A stretch of DNA of 64,000 nucleotides from Streptomyces roseirectus (GCF_014489635.1 NZ_CP060828.1:248001-312000), one strand, 5' to 3'; shown: positions 52,630 to 61,964, counted from the stretch's first letter. Numbers and translations: made by a program. The notes: a model not told the origin generated them from the sequence alone.

Positions 52630-53325
52630 TCACCAGGCCAGCTCGCCGTGCCGGTCGCGGAAGGTTCCGGTCGGTCCGTCCGGACCGATGGTGGCGAGCG
52701 CGACGATCGCGTCGGTGCCCTCGGTGACGGTCTGCGGGCCACTGTGCCCGTTGAAGTCGGTCGCGGTGTAGCCCGGGTCGGCCGCGTTCACCTTCACGTC
52801 CGGCCAGGACTTCGCGTACTGCGTGGTCAGCATGGTCACCGCGGCCTTCGACGCCGTGTAGAGCGGCGCGAGGTTGCGCGACTCGACGCGCTCGGCGTCG
52901 TGGGTGACCGCGAACGACCCCATCCCGCTCGACACATTGACGATGACGGGGTGCGCGGACTTGCGCAGCAGCGGCAGGAACGCGTGCGTGACACGGACGA
53001 CGCCCACGACATTGACGTCGAACACCTCGCCGGCGTCGGCGGCCGTGATCCGGTCGGCGGGGCTGTGCGTCCCGAAGACGCCGGCGTTGTTGATCAGGAC
53101 GTCGATGCCGCCCTCGCTCGCCTCGACGTGGGCGGCGGCCGCGGCCACCGACGCGTCGTCGGTGACGTCGATCTGGACGAAACGGGCCCCGAGCGCGTCG
53201 GCGGCCGCCCGGCCGCGCTCCGGGTCGCGCGCGCCGATGAGGACGGTGTGCCCGGCCTCGATCAGGCGGCGGGCGGTCTCGTATCCGAGGGACTTGTTGG
53301 CTCCGGTGATGAAGGTGATCGTCAT
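52630..53325 (-). CDS. SDR-family oxidoreductase
   Basis: A 231-residue SDR resembling carbonyl-reductase-like proteins: ITGANKSLGYETARRL (TGxxxxLG variant), NNAGVFG at about 79-85, Ser at NVSSGMG, Tyr156 and Lys160 (YTASK). ATG 53325. Divergent from the XRE/MmyB regulator at 53428, a common actinomycete pairing in which the regulator controls the reductase. Confidence 0.9.
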   Translation of the reverse strand: MTITFITGANKSLGYETARRLIEAGHTVLIGARDPERGRAAADALGARFVQIDVTDDASVAAAAAHVEASEGGIDVLINNAGVFGTHSPADRITAADAGEVFDVNVVGVVRVTHAFLPLLRKSAHPVIVNVSSGMGSFAVTHDAERVESRNLAPLYTASKAAVTMLTTQYAKSWPDVKVNAADPGYTATDFNGHSGPQTVTEGTDAIVALATIGPDGPTGTFRDRHGELAW

Positions 53326-53427
53326 GCGTCCACCCTCGGCCCGCGGCGAGGGGACAACCAGTGCTCCGGGTGACGGTAGGACGGCCAGTACCAGGCACGA
53401 CGAGGGCCCGGCGGAGACAATGGCCGG

Positions 53428-54273
53428 GTGGACGAGACCCTGGGCACGGCGCTGCACCGCTGGCGCGACCGGCTTTCTCCCGCCGACGTCGGACTGGCCT
53501 CGCGGCCCGGCCGGCGTGCGGTGGGGCTGCGCCGCGAGGAACTGGCCGAACTCGCGGGGCTGTCCGTCGACTACGTGGTCCGTCTGGAGCAGGGGCGCGC
53601 CACGAGCCCTTCGGCGCAGGTCGTCGCGAGCCTGGCCAGGGCACTGCAGTTGCAGCCCCTGGAGCGCGATCACGCCTACCGGCTGGCCGGCCTGCTGCCT
53701 CCACCGGAGGGGACGGTCTCCACGCACGTTCCGGCCGGGGTCCAGCGGATGCTGGCCCGCCTCGGGGAGTTCCCCGTCGGCGTGTTCAGCGCCGACTGGA
53801 CCATGCTGTCCTGGACCCCCGGCTGGTCGGTCCTGATGGGCGACCCCGGCACACGGACACCCAAGGAACGCAACCTGGCGCGGGCGGTCTTCGCCGCAGG
53901 ACCCACCGGGCTCGCGTCCTGGCCGGTGCTCCAGGAGGACGACTCCCTGAAACCCGCCCTCGTCGCCGACCTGCGCACCGCCCTCGTCGGCTACCCGCGC
54001 GACCACGGCCTGGCCGGCCTCGTCGAGGAGCTGCGGTCCACCAGCGCGGAGTTCGCCCGCCTGTGGGACGAAGGCGCGGTCGGGCCGCACGTCTCGGCCC
54101 GCAAGACCGTCGTGCACCCCCAGGTGGGTGAGGTGGTCTGCGACTGCGACGTGCTCACCGTCCCCGGCTGCGACATCCGCCTCGTCGTCTACACGGTGGC
54201 CGCGGGCTCCGCCGACGCGGAGAAGCTGGAGTTCCTGCGGGTCACCAACGGCGCTCACACCTCAAGGGCCTAG
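53428..54273 (+). CDS. XRE-family regulator with MmyB-like ligand domain
   Basis: A 281-residue regulator. HTH at about 34-70 (LRREELAELAGLSVDYVVRLEQGRA), then an MmyB-type PAS-like domain from about 105 (FSADWTMLSWTPGW, then FARLWDEGAV and HPQVGEVVCDCDVLTVPG). MmyB domains bind fatty-acid-like ligands in known cases. GTG start without a clear Shine-Dalgarno sequence. A decayed relative lies at 28015-28225, also beside an SDR remnant. Confidence 0.9.
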   Translation: MDETLGTALHRWRDRLSPADVGLASRPGRRAVGLRREELAELAGLSVDYVVRLEQGRATSPSAQVVASLARALQLQPLERDHAYRLAGLLPPPEGTVSTHVPAGVQRMLARLGEFPVGVFSADWTMLSWTPGWSVLMGDPGTRTPKERNLARAVFAAGPTGLASWPVLQEDDSLKPALVADLRTALVGYPRDHGLAGLVEELRSTSAEFARLWDEGAVGPHVSARKTVVHPQVGEVVCDCDVLTVPGCDIRLVVYTVAAGSADAEKLEFLRVTNGAHTSRA

Positions 54274-54403
54274 TCGCGGACACCGAACGGCCCTTCCCCG
54301 GGCCGGAGTTGCGTGTCAGTTGCGTGTTAGTTGCCTGGCCGCGCGCGCCTCGTCGCTGTCACCGTGCTGAGGCGTGCCATCCCTTCAGCAGAAAGAAGGA
54401 GAC

Positions 54404-55312
54404 ATGGACTACAAACGATCCGCAGCCGGGCTGCCGCGCCGGATGCTGGCGCGATTACTGTGCTGCGTCGCGGCAGGTGCGCTCCTGGTACTCCTGGGCA
54501 CCCCCGCGCACGCGGCGATCGCCGACAAGCGCAACGACTACAACAGTGACGGCATCAGCGACATCGCCGGCGTCAACGGAACCTCGGGCTGTCTGTACCG
54601 CTGGCTCGGCAACGGCAGCGGCGGATTCGCCGCCGGGGTCCAGCTCGGCTGCGGCTGGGGGCCGTACCAGCAGTCGCTGTCCGGCCCCGGTGACCTCAAC
54701 GGCGACGGCGTCGGGGACCTGGTCGCCGTCAACTCCGCCAGCAACTGCCTGTACCGCTGGTACGGCAACGGCAGCGGCGGATTCGGCGCCGGCACGCAGA
54801 TCGGCTGCGGCTGGGCCCCGTACATCGCCTCGCTGGCCGGAGCGGGCGATCTGAACAACGACGGTGACGGGGACCTCGTCGCCGTCAACTCCGGCAACGG
54901 CTGTCTGTACCGCTGGCTCGGCAACGGCAGCGGGGGATTCGGCGCAGGCACGCAGATCGGCTGCGGCTGGGCACCGTACTCGGGCTATGTGAGCGGCGGC
55001 GGTGACATCAACGGCGACGGGAACGCCGATCTGGTCGCCATCAACTCCGGCAACGACTGCCTGTACCGCTGGTACGGCAACGGCGGCGGCGGGTTCGGCG
55101 CCGGTGCGCAGATCGGCTGCGGCTGGGCGCCGTACCAGTTGGCGAGCAGCTTCAGCGGTATGGGGAACATCGGCGGTGGCACCGCGGGGGACATCGTGGC
55201 CATCAACTCCGGCAACGGCTGCCTGTACCGCTGGCTCGGCAACGGCAGTGGCGGATACGGCGCGGGTACGCAGATCGGCTGCGGCTGGGCGCCTTACTGG
55301 CTCGCCGCCTGA
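54404..55312 (+). CDS. Secreted FG-GAP/VCBS-like repeat protein
   Basis: A 302-residue exported protein. Signal peptide about 1-37 (ending HAAIAD). The mature part is five repeats of about 52 residues, each with a DxNxDGxxDLVAVNS calcium-binding-like loop followed by CLYRWLGNGSGGFGAGTQIG and CGWAPY. DNA repeats are 156 bases apart (162 for the last), and the residue before GNG alternates Leu, Tyr, Leu, Tyr, Leu. The last repeat has lost its Asp-rich loop. A five-bladed propeller is likely. GAAAGAAGGA precedes the ATG. Confidence 0.85.
   Translation: MDYKRSAAGLPRRMLARLLCCVAAGALLVLLGTPAHAAIADKRNDYNSDGISDIAGVNGTSGCLYRWLGNGSGGFAAGVQLGCGWGPYQQSLSGPGDLNGDGVGDLVAVNSASNCLYRWYGNGSGGFGAGTQIGCGWAPYIASLAGAGDLNNDGDGDLVAVNSGNGCLYRWLGNGSGGFGAGTQIGCGWAPYSGYVSGGGDINGDGNADLVAINSGNDCLYRWYGNGGGGFGAGAQIGCGWAPYQLASSFSGMGNIGGGTAGDIVAINSGNGCLYRWLGNGSGGYGAGTQIGCGWAPYWLAA
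54590..55300 (+). repeat. Five tandem ~156-bp repeats within the coding sequence
   Basis: CTGTACCG recurs at 54593, 54749, 54905, 55061 and 55223. Units 1, 3 and 5 are more alike (CTCGGCAACGG after TGG), as are 2 and 4 (TACGGCAACGG), suggesting a two-unit block was duplicated. Confidence 0.85.
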
Positions 55313-55393
55313 CCTCTTCACGGTCCGCCGGTCACCCGGCCGGCGGACCGCTCCGACCGCACGGCATCACCGACACAAACGGAGGCTTCATCA

Positions 55394-55888
55394 ATGAGTA
55401 CCGTCACCCGTCGTGCCGCCACGGTGGCCACGGGGTTCCTCCTCTCCCTGGTCACCGCGCTGGCCACGACCACCACCGCCTCTCCCGCCACGGCCGCGGC
55501 GGCGGCCTGCCCGGGACCGGGCGCCCGCGTCAAGGCGACGTCACCGTCCGTCTTCCTCGTGGACCCGGAAGGCTTTCTGCGCCACATCCCCAACGCGACG
55601 GTCTACAACCGGCTGTACGCCGGCTGGAGCGGCATCACCACGCTCACCGACAGCGCTCTCCACAGTTGCTGGCCGTACGACTATCCGGAGCAGTACCCGC
55701 TCACCGACGCGTACTTGGTGAAGACCAGCGGCAGTTCCAAGGTCTACATCTACGACTGGGGACGGGGCGGCTACCGCTGGATCGTCAACGCGTCCACGTT
55801 CGAGGACAAGTACCACTTCTCCTGGGCGGACGTCAGGACCCAGGTGCTCGACCCGGATTCCCTCCTTCCCTCCTGGCCCTGGGACTAG
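55394..55888 (+). CDS. Secreted protein of unknown function
   Basis: A 164-residue exported protein with a Sec signal (about 1-37, ending ATAAAAA). The mature part contains two related strands, VFLVDPEGFLRHIPNATVYN and VYIYDWGRGGYRWIVNASTF, each ending in an N-A-[ST] unit, so it probably arose by duplication. Two cysteines. ATG 55394 with GGAGG upstream, 81 bases after the propeller gene and possibly co-transcribed. Confidence 0.75.
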   Translation: MSTVTRRAATVATGFLLSLVTALATTTTASPATAAAAACPGPGARVKATSPSVFLVDPEGFLRHIPNATVYNRLYAGWSGITTLTDSALHSCWPYDYPEQYPLTDAYLVKTSGSSKVYIYDWGRGGYRWIVNASTFEDKYHFSWADVRTQVLDPDSLLPSWPWD

Positions 55889-56047
55889 CGGCCGCGAAGA
55901 TCCGGCCAATGAGGACGATCAGGTGGCGGTGGGCTGTTTCAGCGGACAGGGTGGGGTGACGGAACGGGCAGTTTTGACAGGGAGTGTGTTCCGTCCCTGG
56001 TGCCTTGTTCCGGCGTCCGGACGTCTTCCACTGACCCTGGAGTAGTC

Positions 56048-57088
56048 ATGCGACACGCTGTCTCCCGCCCGCGCACCCGGGCCCTGGCCGTCGGACTCGC
56101 GCTCGCGGCGGCCACGCTCTTACCTTCTGGTTCCGCCGGGGCTGCGGACGAGTACGAGTGGGCCGCGCTCGGCGACTCGTTCACCGCCGGTGTCTTCGTC
56201 GGCGATCCGCAGCCCCCGCTGGGGGATCCGACGCAGGACGGCTGTGCCCGGACCAGCGGCTCCTACCCCAGCGTGGTCGCACGGGGGCTCGCCGCGTCCC
56301 CGCCGGGCAAGCAGGTCCGTCTGACGAACGTCGGCTGCAGCAGCGCCGTCATCGCGAACGTCGCCAAGGTGAAGCAGACGCCGATCAGCCCGCTGGAGAC
56401 CCCGCCCGGCGGCTGGCCCGCGGTGGACACGCAGATCGAGCGGGCCGGGCTCGACGCCGGGACCGATGTCGTCACCGTCGCCATCGGCGGCAACAGCCTG
56501 CCCTTCGGCGACATCTTCCCCAAGTGTCTGGAGGGCTCGGTCGAGCAGTCGTGCCGCGAGTACTTCACCAACCCGCCGGCGGGGGTGGAGAGCATCCGTG
56601 AGCGGCTGGCCCGCGTGCACCGCGAGTACGTCGAGATGCTGGCCGCGGTGCACCGGGCCGCGCCCAACGCCAAGGTGATCAACATCGGCTACCCGGCGAT
56701 CATGCCGGCCGACTCCCGCGCCTGTGACATCGGGTCCCAGACGGAACTCGGCGCGACCACCCACGCCGACATCGACTGGCTCCGTGACGGCGTCCTCAAG
56801 CCGCTGAACAGGACGCTCCAGCGGGCCTCGGCGTCCTTCGGCGACCGTTACGTCGACGTCTACCCCTCCAGCGAGGCCCACGACGTCTGTCAGCCCGAGG
56901 GCACCAAGTGGATGGAGGGGATCTGCGGTGACGCCGGGGACTACTGGCCCACCACGTTCCCCGGCACCGACGTGGACTGCGCCCCCATCGGCAAGCACGC
57001 CACGATGATCCACCCCAACGCCGCGGGCCACGCCAACACGGCGATCCACGTGGAGCGCGCGGTCCGCGCCGCCCTGCGCCACGCCTGA
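56048..57088 (+). CDS. Secreted SGNH/GDSL hydrolase
   Basis: A 346-residue exported esterase/lipase-type enzyme. Signal peptide about 1-33. Block I is ALGDSFTAG (Ser44 nucleophile), block II VGCSSAVI with the oxyanion Gly, block III IGGNSLPF, and block V IHPNAAGH with the catalytic His. Paired cysteines suggest disulfides, as in Streptomyces lipase SCO7513-type proteins. Closely followed by a GC-rich hairpin and the convergent peroxidase gene. Confidence 0.87.
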   Translation: MRHAVSRPRTRALAVGLALAAATLLPSGSAGAADEYEWAALGDSFTAGVFVGDPQPPLGDPTQDGCARTSGSYPSVVARGLAASPPGKQVRLTNVGCSSAVIANVAKVKQTPISPLETPPGGWPAVDTQIERAGLDAGTDVVTVAIGGNSLPFGDIFPKCLEGSVEQSCREYFTNPPAGVESIRERLARVHREYVEMLAAVHRAAPNAKVINIGYPAIMPADSRACDIGSQTELGATTHADIDWLRDGVLKPLNRTLQRASASFGDRYVDVYPSSEAHDVCQPEGTKWMEGICGDAGDYWPTTFPGTDVDCAPIGKHATMIHPNAAGHANTAIHVERAVRAALRHA

Positions 57089-57101
57089 CCCACCGCCCCC
57101 G

Positions 57102-57118
57102 GCGCCGAAGCCCGGCGC
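57102..57118. terminator. Hairpin between GDSL hydrolase and peroxidase genes
   Basis: GCGCCG-AAGCC-CGGCGC, a 6-bp stem with a five-base loop in a 40-base convergent gap. Weak but well placed. Confidence 0.5.
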
Positions 57119-57128
57119 GCCGCTGTGC

Positions 57129-57617
57129 TCAGCCCGGCAGCAGCGCCTCGATACGGGCGACGACGTCGGGGGCGTCCGGCTTGACGCGGGACCCGATGCG
57201 GTGGACGACCGTGCCGCCGGGCGAGACGAGGAACTTCTCGAAGTTCCACTCGACGTCCCCGGCCACCCCGCGTTCGTCGGGGGCGGCGGTGAGGATCGTG
57301 TAGAGCGGGTGCCGGCGGGCACCGTTGACGTCCACCTTCTCGAAGAGGGGGAAGGTGACGTCGTACGTGGCCGAGCAGAACTCCTGGATCTCCTCGGCGG
57401 TGCCCGGTTCCTGCTGCCCGAACTGGTTGCAGGGGAAGCCCAGGACGGTGAACCCGCGGGGTCCGTAGCGCCGGTGCAGTTGTTCGAGCGCCGCGTACTG
57501 CGGGGTTCGCCCGCACTGCGAGGCCACGTTCACCACGAGGAGGACCTGGTCCCGGTAGGGGCTCAGGTCACCGGGCTTTCCGGCGAGTGTGCGGACGGGT
57601 ATGTCGTACAGGGACAT
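57129..57617 (-). CDS. Glutathione peroxidase family protein
   Basis: A 162-residue thiol peroxidase. The peroxidatic cysteine is Cys35 in NVASQCGRTPQY (selenocysteine in some homologues), with the Gln in FPCNQFGQQEP and the Trp-Asn in WNFEKF completing the tetrad. Actinomycete members usually take electrons from thioredoxin or mycothiol rather than glutathione. Start ATG 57617, downstream of the aminotransferase gene on the same strand by 35 bases. Confidence 0.9.
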   Translation of the reverse strand: MSLYDIPVRTLAGKPGDLSPYRDQVLLVVNVASQCGRTPQYAALEQLHRRYGPRGFTVLGFPCNQFGQQEPGTAEEIQEFCSATYDVTFPLFEKVDVNGARRHPLYTILTAAPDERGVAGDVEWNFEKFLVSPGGTVVHRIGSRVKPDAPDVVARIEALLPG

Positions 57618-57652
57618 GGCGGCGCGTCGCTCCCCTTGTGTCGGTGGACCGT

Positions 57653-58852
57653 TCAGCCGTTTCCGGTGACGTCCTGGTGGCTCTTGCGGAGGGCGGTGAC
57701 GACGGCGTCGACGTCCTCGTCGGTCATGGCGGCGCCCAGGCCGATGGTGACGGAGCGGCCGAGCAGTGCCTCGCTGGTCCGCAGGCGCGGGGGACGTTCC
57801 CACTCCACGCCCCAGGGTGTCCGGCCCTCGCGTACGGCGCGGTTGGCGGTGACCGGCTGCCCCTGGTAGAGGGTGTGCGCGGGGATGCCGGCGGCGTTCA
57901 GGTCGGCGACGAGGGCGCGTGCCTGGAGGCGGGAGTCGAGGAACAGGGTGAGGTCGCCGCCCGATCCCTCCTCGTCCGGCAGTCTGCGCCAGCGGATCGG
58001 CAGGTCGGCGGTGGCGGCGCGCACCTGCCGGGCCACGTCCCGCAGGCGCCGGCACATGGGGGCCAGCCGGGGGAGCTGCGCGGACAGGACGGCCGCGGTG
58101 AGTTCGGTCATGCGCTGGTTGACGCCGACGAACGGCGGGCTGTCGCCGGTGCCCCGGGTGGCGCCCTTGGAGGTGGTGAACTGGCCGCCCTGGTCCTGGT
58201 AGCGGGCGACCCGGTCGTACACGTCGGCGTCGGCGGTGGTGACCGCGCCGCCCTCGCCGGCGGTGATGTTCTTGTCGAGCTGGAAGCTGAACGCGCCCGC
58301 GTCGCCGAGGCCGCCGACGGGCCGCCCCCGGTAGTGGACGCCGGCGGCCTGGGCCGCGTCCTCGATCACCCGCAAGCCGTGCCGCCGGGCGACCTCCAGG
58401 ATGGGGTCCATGTCCGCGGCGGCGTTGCCCAGGTGCACCGGCATGACGCCCCAGGTCCGCTCGGTGACGCGCTCTTCCAGCAGCGCGGGGTCCAGGGTCA
58501 GGGTGTCGTCGATCTCGGCGAAGACGGGGATGCCGCGGGCGGCGACGACGGCGCCGACGCTGCCGACGAAGGTCACGGCGGGCACGATCACCTCGGCGCC
58601 GGCCGGTATCCCGAGGCCGATCATCGCGGCGGTGAGGGCGGCGGTGCCGGACGACACGGCGACGGTGTGCGGGACTCCGGCCGTCTCGGCGAACGCCGTC
58701 TCGAACAGGTCGGTTCGGTGGCGCAGGTCCGGCCCGTAGTAGCGGAACAGGGACCGTGACCGGATCACCTCCAGGGCGGCGGCCTCCTCTTCCTCGCCCC
58801 ACAGCGCGAGGGCCCGCCAGGTCTCGTACCGCATCCCCTGCTCGCCCGTCAC
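57653..58852 (-). CDS. DegT/DnrJ/StrS-type PLP aminotransferase
   Basis: A 399-residue sugar- or cyclitol-type aminotransferase. PLP-binding features: VAVSSGTAALTAA, EDAAQAAG (Asp165) and FSFQLDKNITAGEGG with Schiff-base Lys194. GTG at 58852 overlaps the carbamoyltransferase stop (GTGA) and has GGAGG seven bases before it; ATG 58834 is the alternative. Translationally coupled to the carbamoyltransferase, so both likely act on one small molecule. Confidence 0.9.
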   Translation of the reverse strand: MTGEQGMRYETWRALALWGEEEEAAALEVIRSRSLFRYYGPDLRHRTDLFETAFAETAGVPHTVAVSSGTAALTAAMIGLGIPAGAEVIVPAVTFVGSVGAVVAARGIPVFAEIDDTLTLDPALLEERVTERTWGVMPVHLGNAAADMDPILEVARRHGLRVIEDAAQAAGVHYRGRPVGGLGDAGAFSFQLDKNITAGEGGAVTTADADVYDRVARYQDQGGQFTTSKGATRGTGDSPPFVGVNQRMTELTAAVLSAQLPRLAPMCRRLRDVARQVRAATADLPIRWRRLPDEEGSGGDLTLFLDSRLQARALVADLNAAGIPAHTLYQGQPVTANRAVREGRTPWGVEWERPPRLRTSEALLGRSVTIGLGAAMTDEDVDAVVTALRKSHQDVTGNG

Positions 58853-60555
58853 GCGCCGGCCTCCGTCACCGTGTCGAGGTCCGTCGCGCTGTGCGCCACC
58901 AGGAAGTCCTCCAGGAAGAGGTAGTCGAGTTTGCTCGGTCCGAAGAAGGCCAGCGCCTGTTCGGGGGTCTCCACGATCGGCTCGCCGCGGTCGTTGAAGG
59001 AGGTGTTGAGCACCACGGGTACGGAGGTGAGTTCGCCGAAGCGTTCCACCAGGTCGTAGAAGGCGCCGTTCGCCTCCGGTGTCAGGGTCTGGACCCGCGC
59101 TGTTCCGTCGACGTGGGTGATGGCGGGGACTTCCTGGCGTCTGTTGTCGCGTACGGGTGCGACGAGCAGCATGTACGGCGACTCGATGTCGAGGTCGAAG
59201 TACTCGGCGGCCCGGTGGGCGAGGACGGCGGGGGCGAACGGGCGGAACGCCTCGCGGTGCTTGACCTTGCTGTTGAGGATGTCCTTCATCTCGGCGCGGC
59301 GGGGGTCGGCGAGGATGCTGCGGTGGCCGAGGGCGCGCGGCCCGAACTCGGAGCCGCCGGTGAACCAGCCGATGAGGGCGCCCTGCGGCAGGAGTCCCGC
59401 GGCCAGCCGGGCGGGGTGTTCCACGCGCCGGTGGGGCAGGCCCGAGGCGTCGAGGGCGCGCTGGATCTCCTCGGTGGTGTAGGGGCGGCCGAGGTAGGTG
59501 TGGTGCTGTGGCCGGGGGGCGGTGCGCGGGGCCTTGGGGCCGCGTGGGCGCGGCTGTTCGCCGAGGACGTGGTGGCCGTAGTAGGCGCAGCCGACGGCGC
59601 AGCCGTTGTCGCCGGCGGCGGGCTGGGCGAAGACGTCGGTGAACGGGGTGTCGCGCAGGATCTTGCCGTTGGCGACCGAGTTGAGGACGACACCGCCGGC
59701 CAGGCACAGGCGGGTGAGGCCGGTCTCGCGGTGCAGCCAGTGGGCGGCGTGCAGGACGGCGGTCTCCAGCAGGTCCTGGGCGGCCCAGGCGAGGTCGGCG
59801 CCGCGCGCGAAGCGCTCGTCCCCCTCGTATCCGTCCAGGGCGTGTTCGACGAAGTCCAGCAGGCCGCCGTCCTTCAGGTGCAGGGTGAACCGGCCCTGGG
59901 GCAGCAGGTCGAGGTGGCGGCGGAACTCGGCCCGGTAGCGGTCGGTCCCGTAGGGGGCCAGGCCCATGGTCTTGCCGTCCTCGGTCAGGTACCAGGGGCC
60001 CTCCTCGTAGAGGGTGAAGCCGATGGCCCTGCTGACGGCCTTGTACATGAAGCCGAGGGAGTGGTCGCTGTCGCCGGCCTGGTAGACGCGGGCCTCGCGC
60101 AGGCCGTCGGTGCTCCAGTTGGTGCCGTACACCTTGGAGATCTCGGTGATCTCTGTTCCGTTGCCGACGGACAGGGTCATGGTCTCGACGCCCTGGCCCT
60201 CGAAGAGGCTGCCGGCCCCGTCGACCACGAGGACGGCGGCCTCGGGGAAGGGCGAGGGGAGGAAGGCGCTGGCGGCGTGCGCCATGTGGTGGCGGATGAG
60301 GGTCGTCCTGCTGCGGAACGGGAAGTAGCAGCTGGGCAGCAGGGTGTCGTCCGCGACGATCGCGTCCACGTCGGCGATGCGGACGCCGTGTGTCGTCAGG
60401 CAGTATCGCCAGCACTGGTTCGCCAGTGAATTCACATTGACTGCGTATTTGCGGCGGGTCAGCCGCTCCTCTTCAATACCGACGGCGATCTCGCCGTTCT
60501 CGACGAGACAGGCAGAGAAGTCGTGGTTGGAACCGCCGAGCCCCAGAGCGAGCAT
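58849..60555 (-). CDS. NodU/CmcH-family carbamoyltransferase
   Basis: A 568-residue two-domain enzyme that transfers carbamoyl from carbamoyl phosphate through carbamoyl-AMP to a hydroxyl. The N-terminal ASKHA part has LGLGGSNHDFSA, the metal-site HHMAH (His89/His93 region) and LVVDGAGS; the C-terminal YrdC-like part contains FGPRALGHRSILADPR, and a VVLNTSFNDRGEPIV segment. Relatives act in antibiotic (cephamycin, nebramycin, novobiocin) and Nod-factor pathways. First gene of the leftward unit, divergent from the radical SAM gene. Confidence 0.92.
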   Translation of the reverse strand: MLALGLGGSNHDFSACLVENGEIAVGIEEERLTRRKYAVNVNSLANQCWRYCLTTHGVRIADVDAIVADDTLLPSCYFPFRSRTTLIRHHMAHAASAFLPSPFPEAAVLVVDGAGSLFEGQGVETMTLSVGNGTEITEISKVYGTNWSTDGLREARVYQAGDSDHSLGFMYKAVSRAIGFTLYEEGPWYLTEDGKTMGLAPYGTDRYRAEFRRHLDLLPQGRFTLHLKDGGLLDFVEHALDGYEGDERFARGADLAWAAQDLLETAVLHAAHWLHRETGLTRLCLAGGVVLNSVANGKILRDTPFTDVFAQPAAGDNGCAVGCAYYGHHVLGEQPRPRGPKAPRTAPRPQHHTYLGRPYTTEEIQRALDASGLPHRRVEHPARLAAGLLPQGALIGWFTGGSEFGPRALGHRSILADPRRAEMKDILNSKVKHREAFRPFAPAVLAHRAAEYFDLDIESPYMLLVAPVRDNRRQEVPAITHVDGTARVQTLTPEANGAFYDLVERFGELTSVPVVLNTSFNDRGEPIVETPEQALAFFGPSKLDYLFLEDFLVAHSATDLDTVTEAGA

Positions 60556-60798
60556 ACTGCCGTCCTTACTCCCGTTGCAGGTCTGCGGATTTGGCGAGTA
60601 CGTGATGTGTCACGCTACCCGGTCGCAACGAGTCAGTCAGCAGGCGAGTATGAGCCATCCTCAGGCCGGATCGAGTCGAGTTCCGGTCGAACGGCAACGC
60701 CCTCAGCAGGCTTCATTGCCCCTGTCTTCGGGGTGAAGTTAGGATCGTCGCCCAACGGAAGAGTCGTGCGTGAATACCACCTGGGTGCGGTGATAGGC
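60556..60798. promoter_or_regulatory. Divergent promoter region of the carbamoyltransferase group
   Basis: A 243-base region. For the rightward side TTGCCC (60716-60721) and TAGGAT (60740-60745) with an 18-base spacer are a plausible promoter. For the leftward side AAGGACGG lies just before the ATG at 60555. The region is less GC-rich than the flanking genes. Confidence 0.5.
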
Positions 60799-61947
60799 AT
60801 GGCACTGAAGAGTCATTATCGCGATGCGATGTTCGCGCATCGCGACGGGCAGAACCGTCTCAAACTCCTGATGAACGACATGGTCATCGAGGAGCAGCTG
60901 TGCCAGATGCGGTGCTCCTACTGCCTCACCGAGGACTTCAACCTCCTGATGGCGGTCCCGGACGCCCGGCTGCGCCTGACCACCGACCGGCGGGCGGACT
61001 GGCACGAGATCCTGGACGCCTATCACCGTCAGGTGGACAGCCCCATCATGCGCCTGAGCGGCGGCGAGTTCTTCTGGCTGAAAGGCTCCACCGAGTTCGT
61101 CGCGGAGTGCAGCGAGAAGTACGAGGTCGTGCAGGTCATCACCAACGGCGCCTTCCTGACGCCGCCCCGCCTTGAGGCGCTGGCCGCGCTGGGCAACGTC
61201 CAACTGTGCCTCTCCCTCGACGGCCACACGCTGGAGCTGAACGGCCACCGGCTGCCGCCCAAGCAGCACCGGCTCTTCGACGTCATCATGCGCCACCTGG
61301 ACCACGCGGTGGAGCTGGGCATCCCCATCGAGATCCAGTCGGTGATCAGCGACCTCAACGCGACCGCCCAGGCGGACTTCGCCGAGTTCCTGCTGACCCG
61401 GTACGGGCGCGGTGTGATGCTCTACTTCTTCCCGGTGCGCGGCGAGACCAGGACCACCCACGCACCGCCCCTCGGCGACCATTTCGCGCCACTTCTGGAG
61501 CGGTACGACGAACTGTCGGCGGTGCTTCCCCCGCGGGCTTTCGTGGAACACATCGGGAATCAACTGCGCACCGGCGTCCGTACTCTGCGGTGTTATGCGA
61601 CGGCCACCATGGTGCAGCTCTTCGGACAGGGAGACGTCTCCTGCTGCCCGTACGCCTGGCTCAAACCCATGGGCAACATAAAGCGGGAACCCGAGCTCAT
61701 CCACGAACAGTTCGGGAAACACCAGCACTACGACATGTTCATGCAGCCCCGGCCGCGTTTCCCGTATTGCAAGAGCTGCACCGGACCGATCGACGTGGTC
61801 AATCTCTACCTGTTCGGCAACATCTCCGAGCAGGAAATCGCGCGCTGTGCCCCGTACGCCGGACCCCGTGCTCTGGAACGGCTACGAGAATTGAAATCGG
61901 CGTTCACTCCGGTCTTCGAACCGGCCGAGGAGCCGTCACCCCGCTGA
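60799..61947 (+). CDS. Radical SAM enzyme with C-terminal cysteine cluster
   Basis: A 382-residue protein. The 4Fe-4S motif is Cys35-x3-Cys39-x2-Cys42, followed by LSGGE (87-91), the SAM-binding GGE motif. Later VQLCLSLDG and conserved barrel strands follow. The C-terminal part has Cys265, Cys282/283 and CxxC at 324-327, an arrangement reminiscent of SPASM/twitch auxiliary clusters. Start is uncertain: ATG 60799 has no strong site, and GTG 60766 would add 11 residues. The methyltransferase gene follows after 17 bases. Confidence 0.87.
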   Translation: MALKSHYRDAMFAHRDGQNRLKLLMNDMVIEEQLCQMRCSYCLTEDFNLLMAVPDARLRLTTDRRADWHEILDAYHRQVDSPIMRLSGGEFFWLKGSTEFVAECSEKYEVVQVITNGAFLTPPRLEALAALGNVQLCLSLDGHTLELNGHRLPPKQHRLFDVIMRHLDHAVELGIPIEIQSVISDLNATAQADFAEFLLTRYGRGVMLYFFPVRGETRTTHAPPLGDHFAPLLERYDELSAVLPPRAFVEHIGNQLRTGVRTLRCYATATMVQLFGQGDVSCCPYAWLKPMGNIKREPELIHEQFGKHQHYDMFMQPRPRFPYCKSCTGPIDVVNLYLFGNISEQEIARCAPYAGPRALERLRELKSAFTPVFEPAEEPSPR

Positions 61948-61964
61948 GGTCACGAGGAGCCGTA

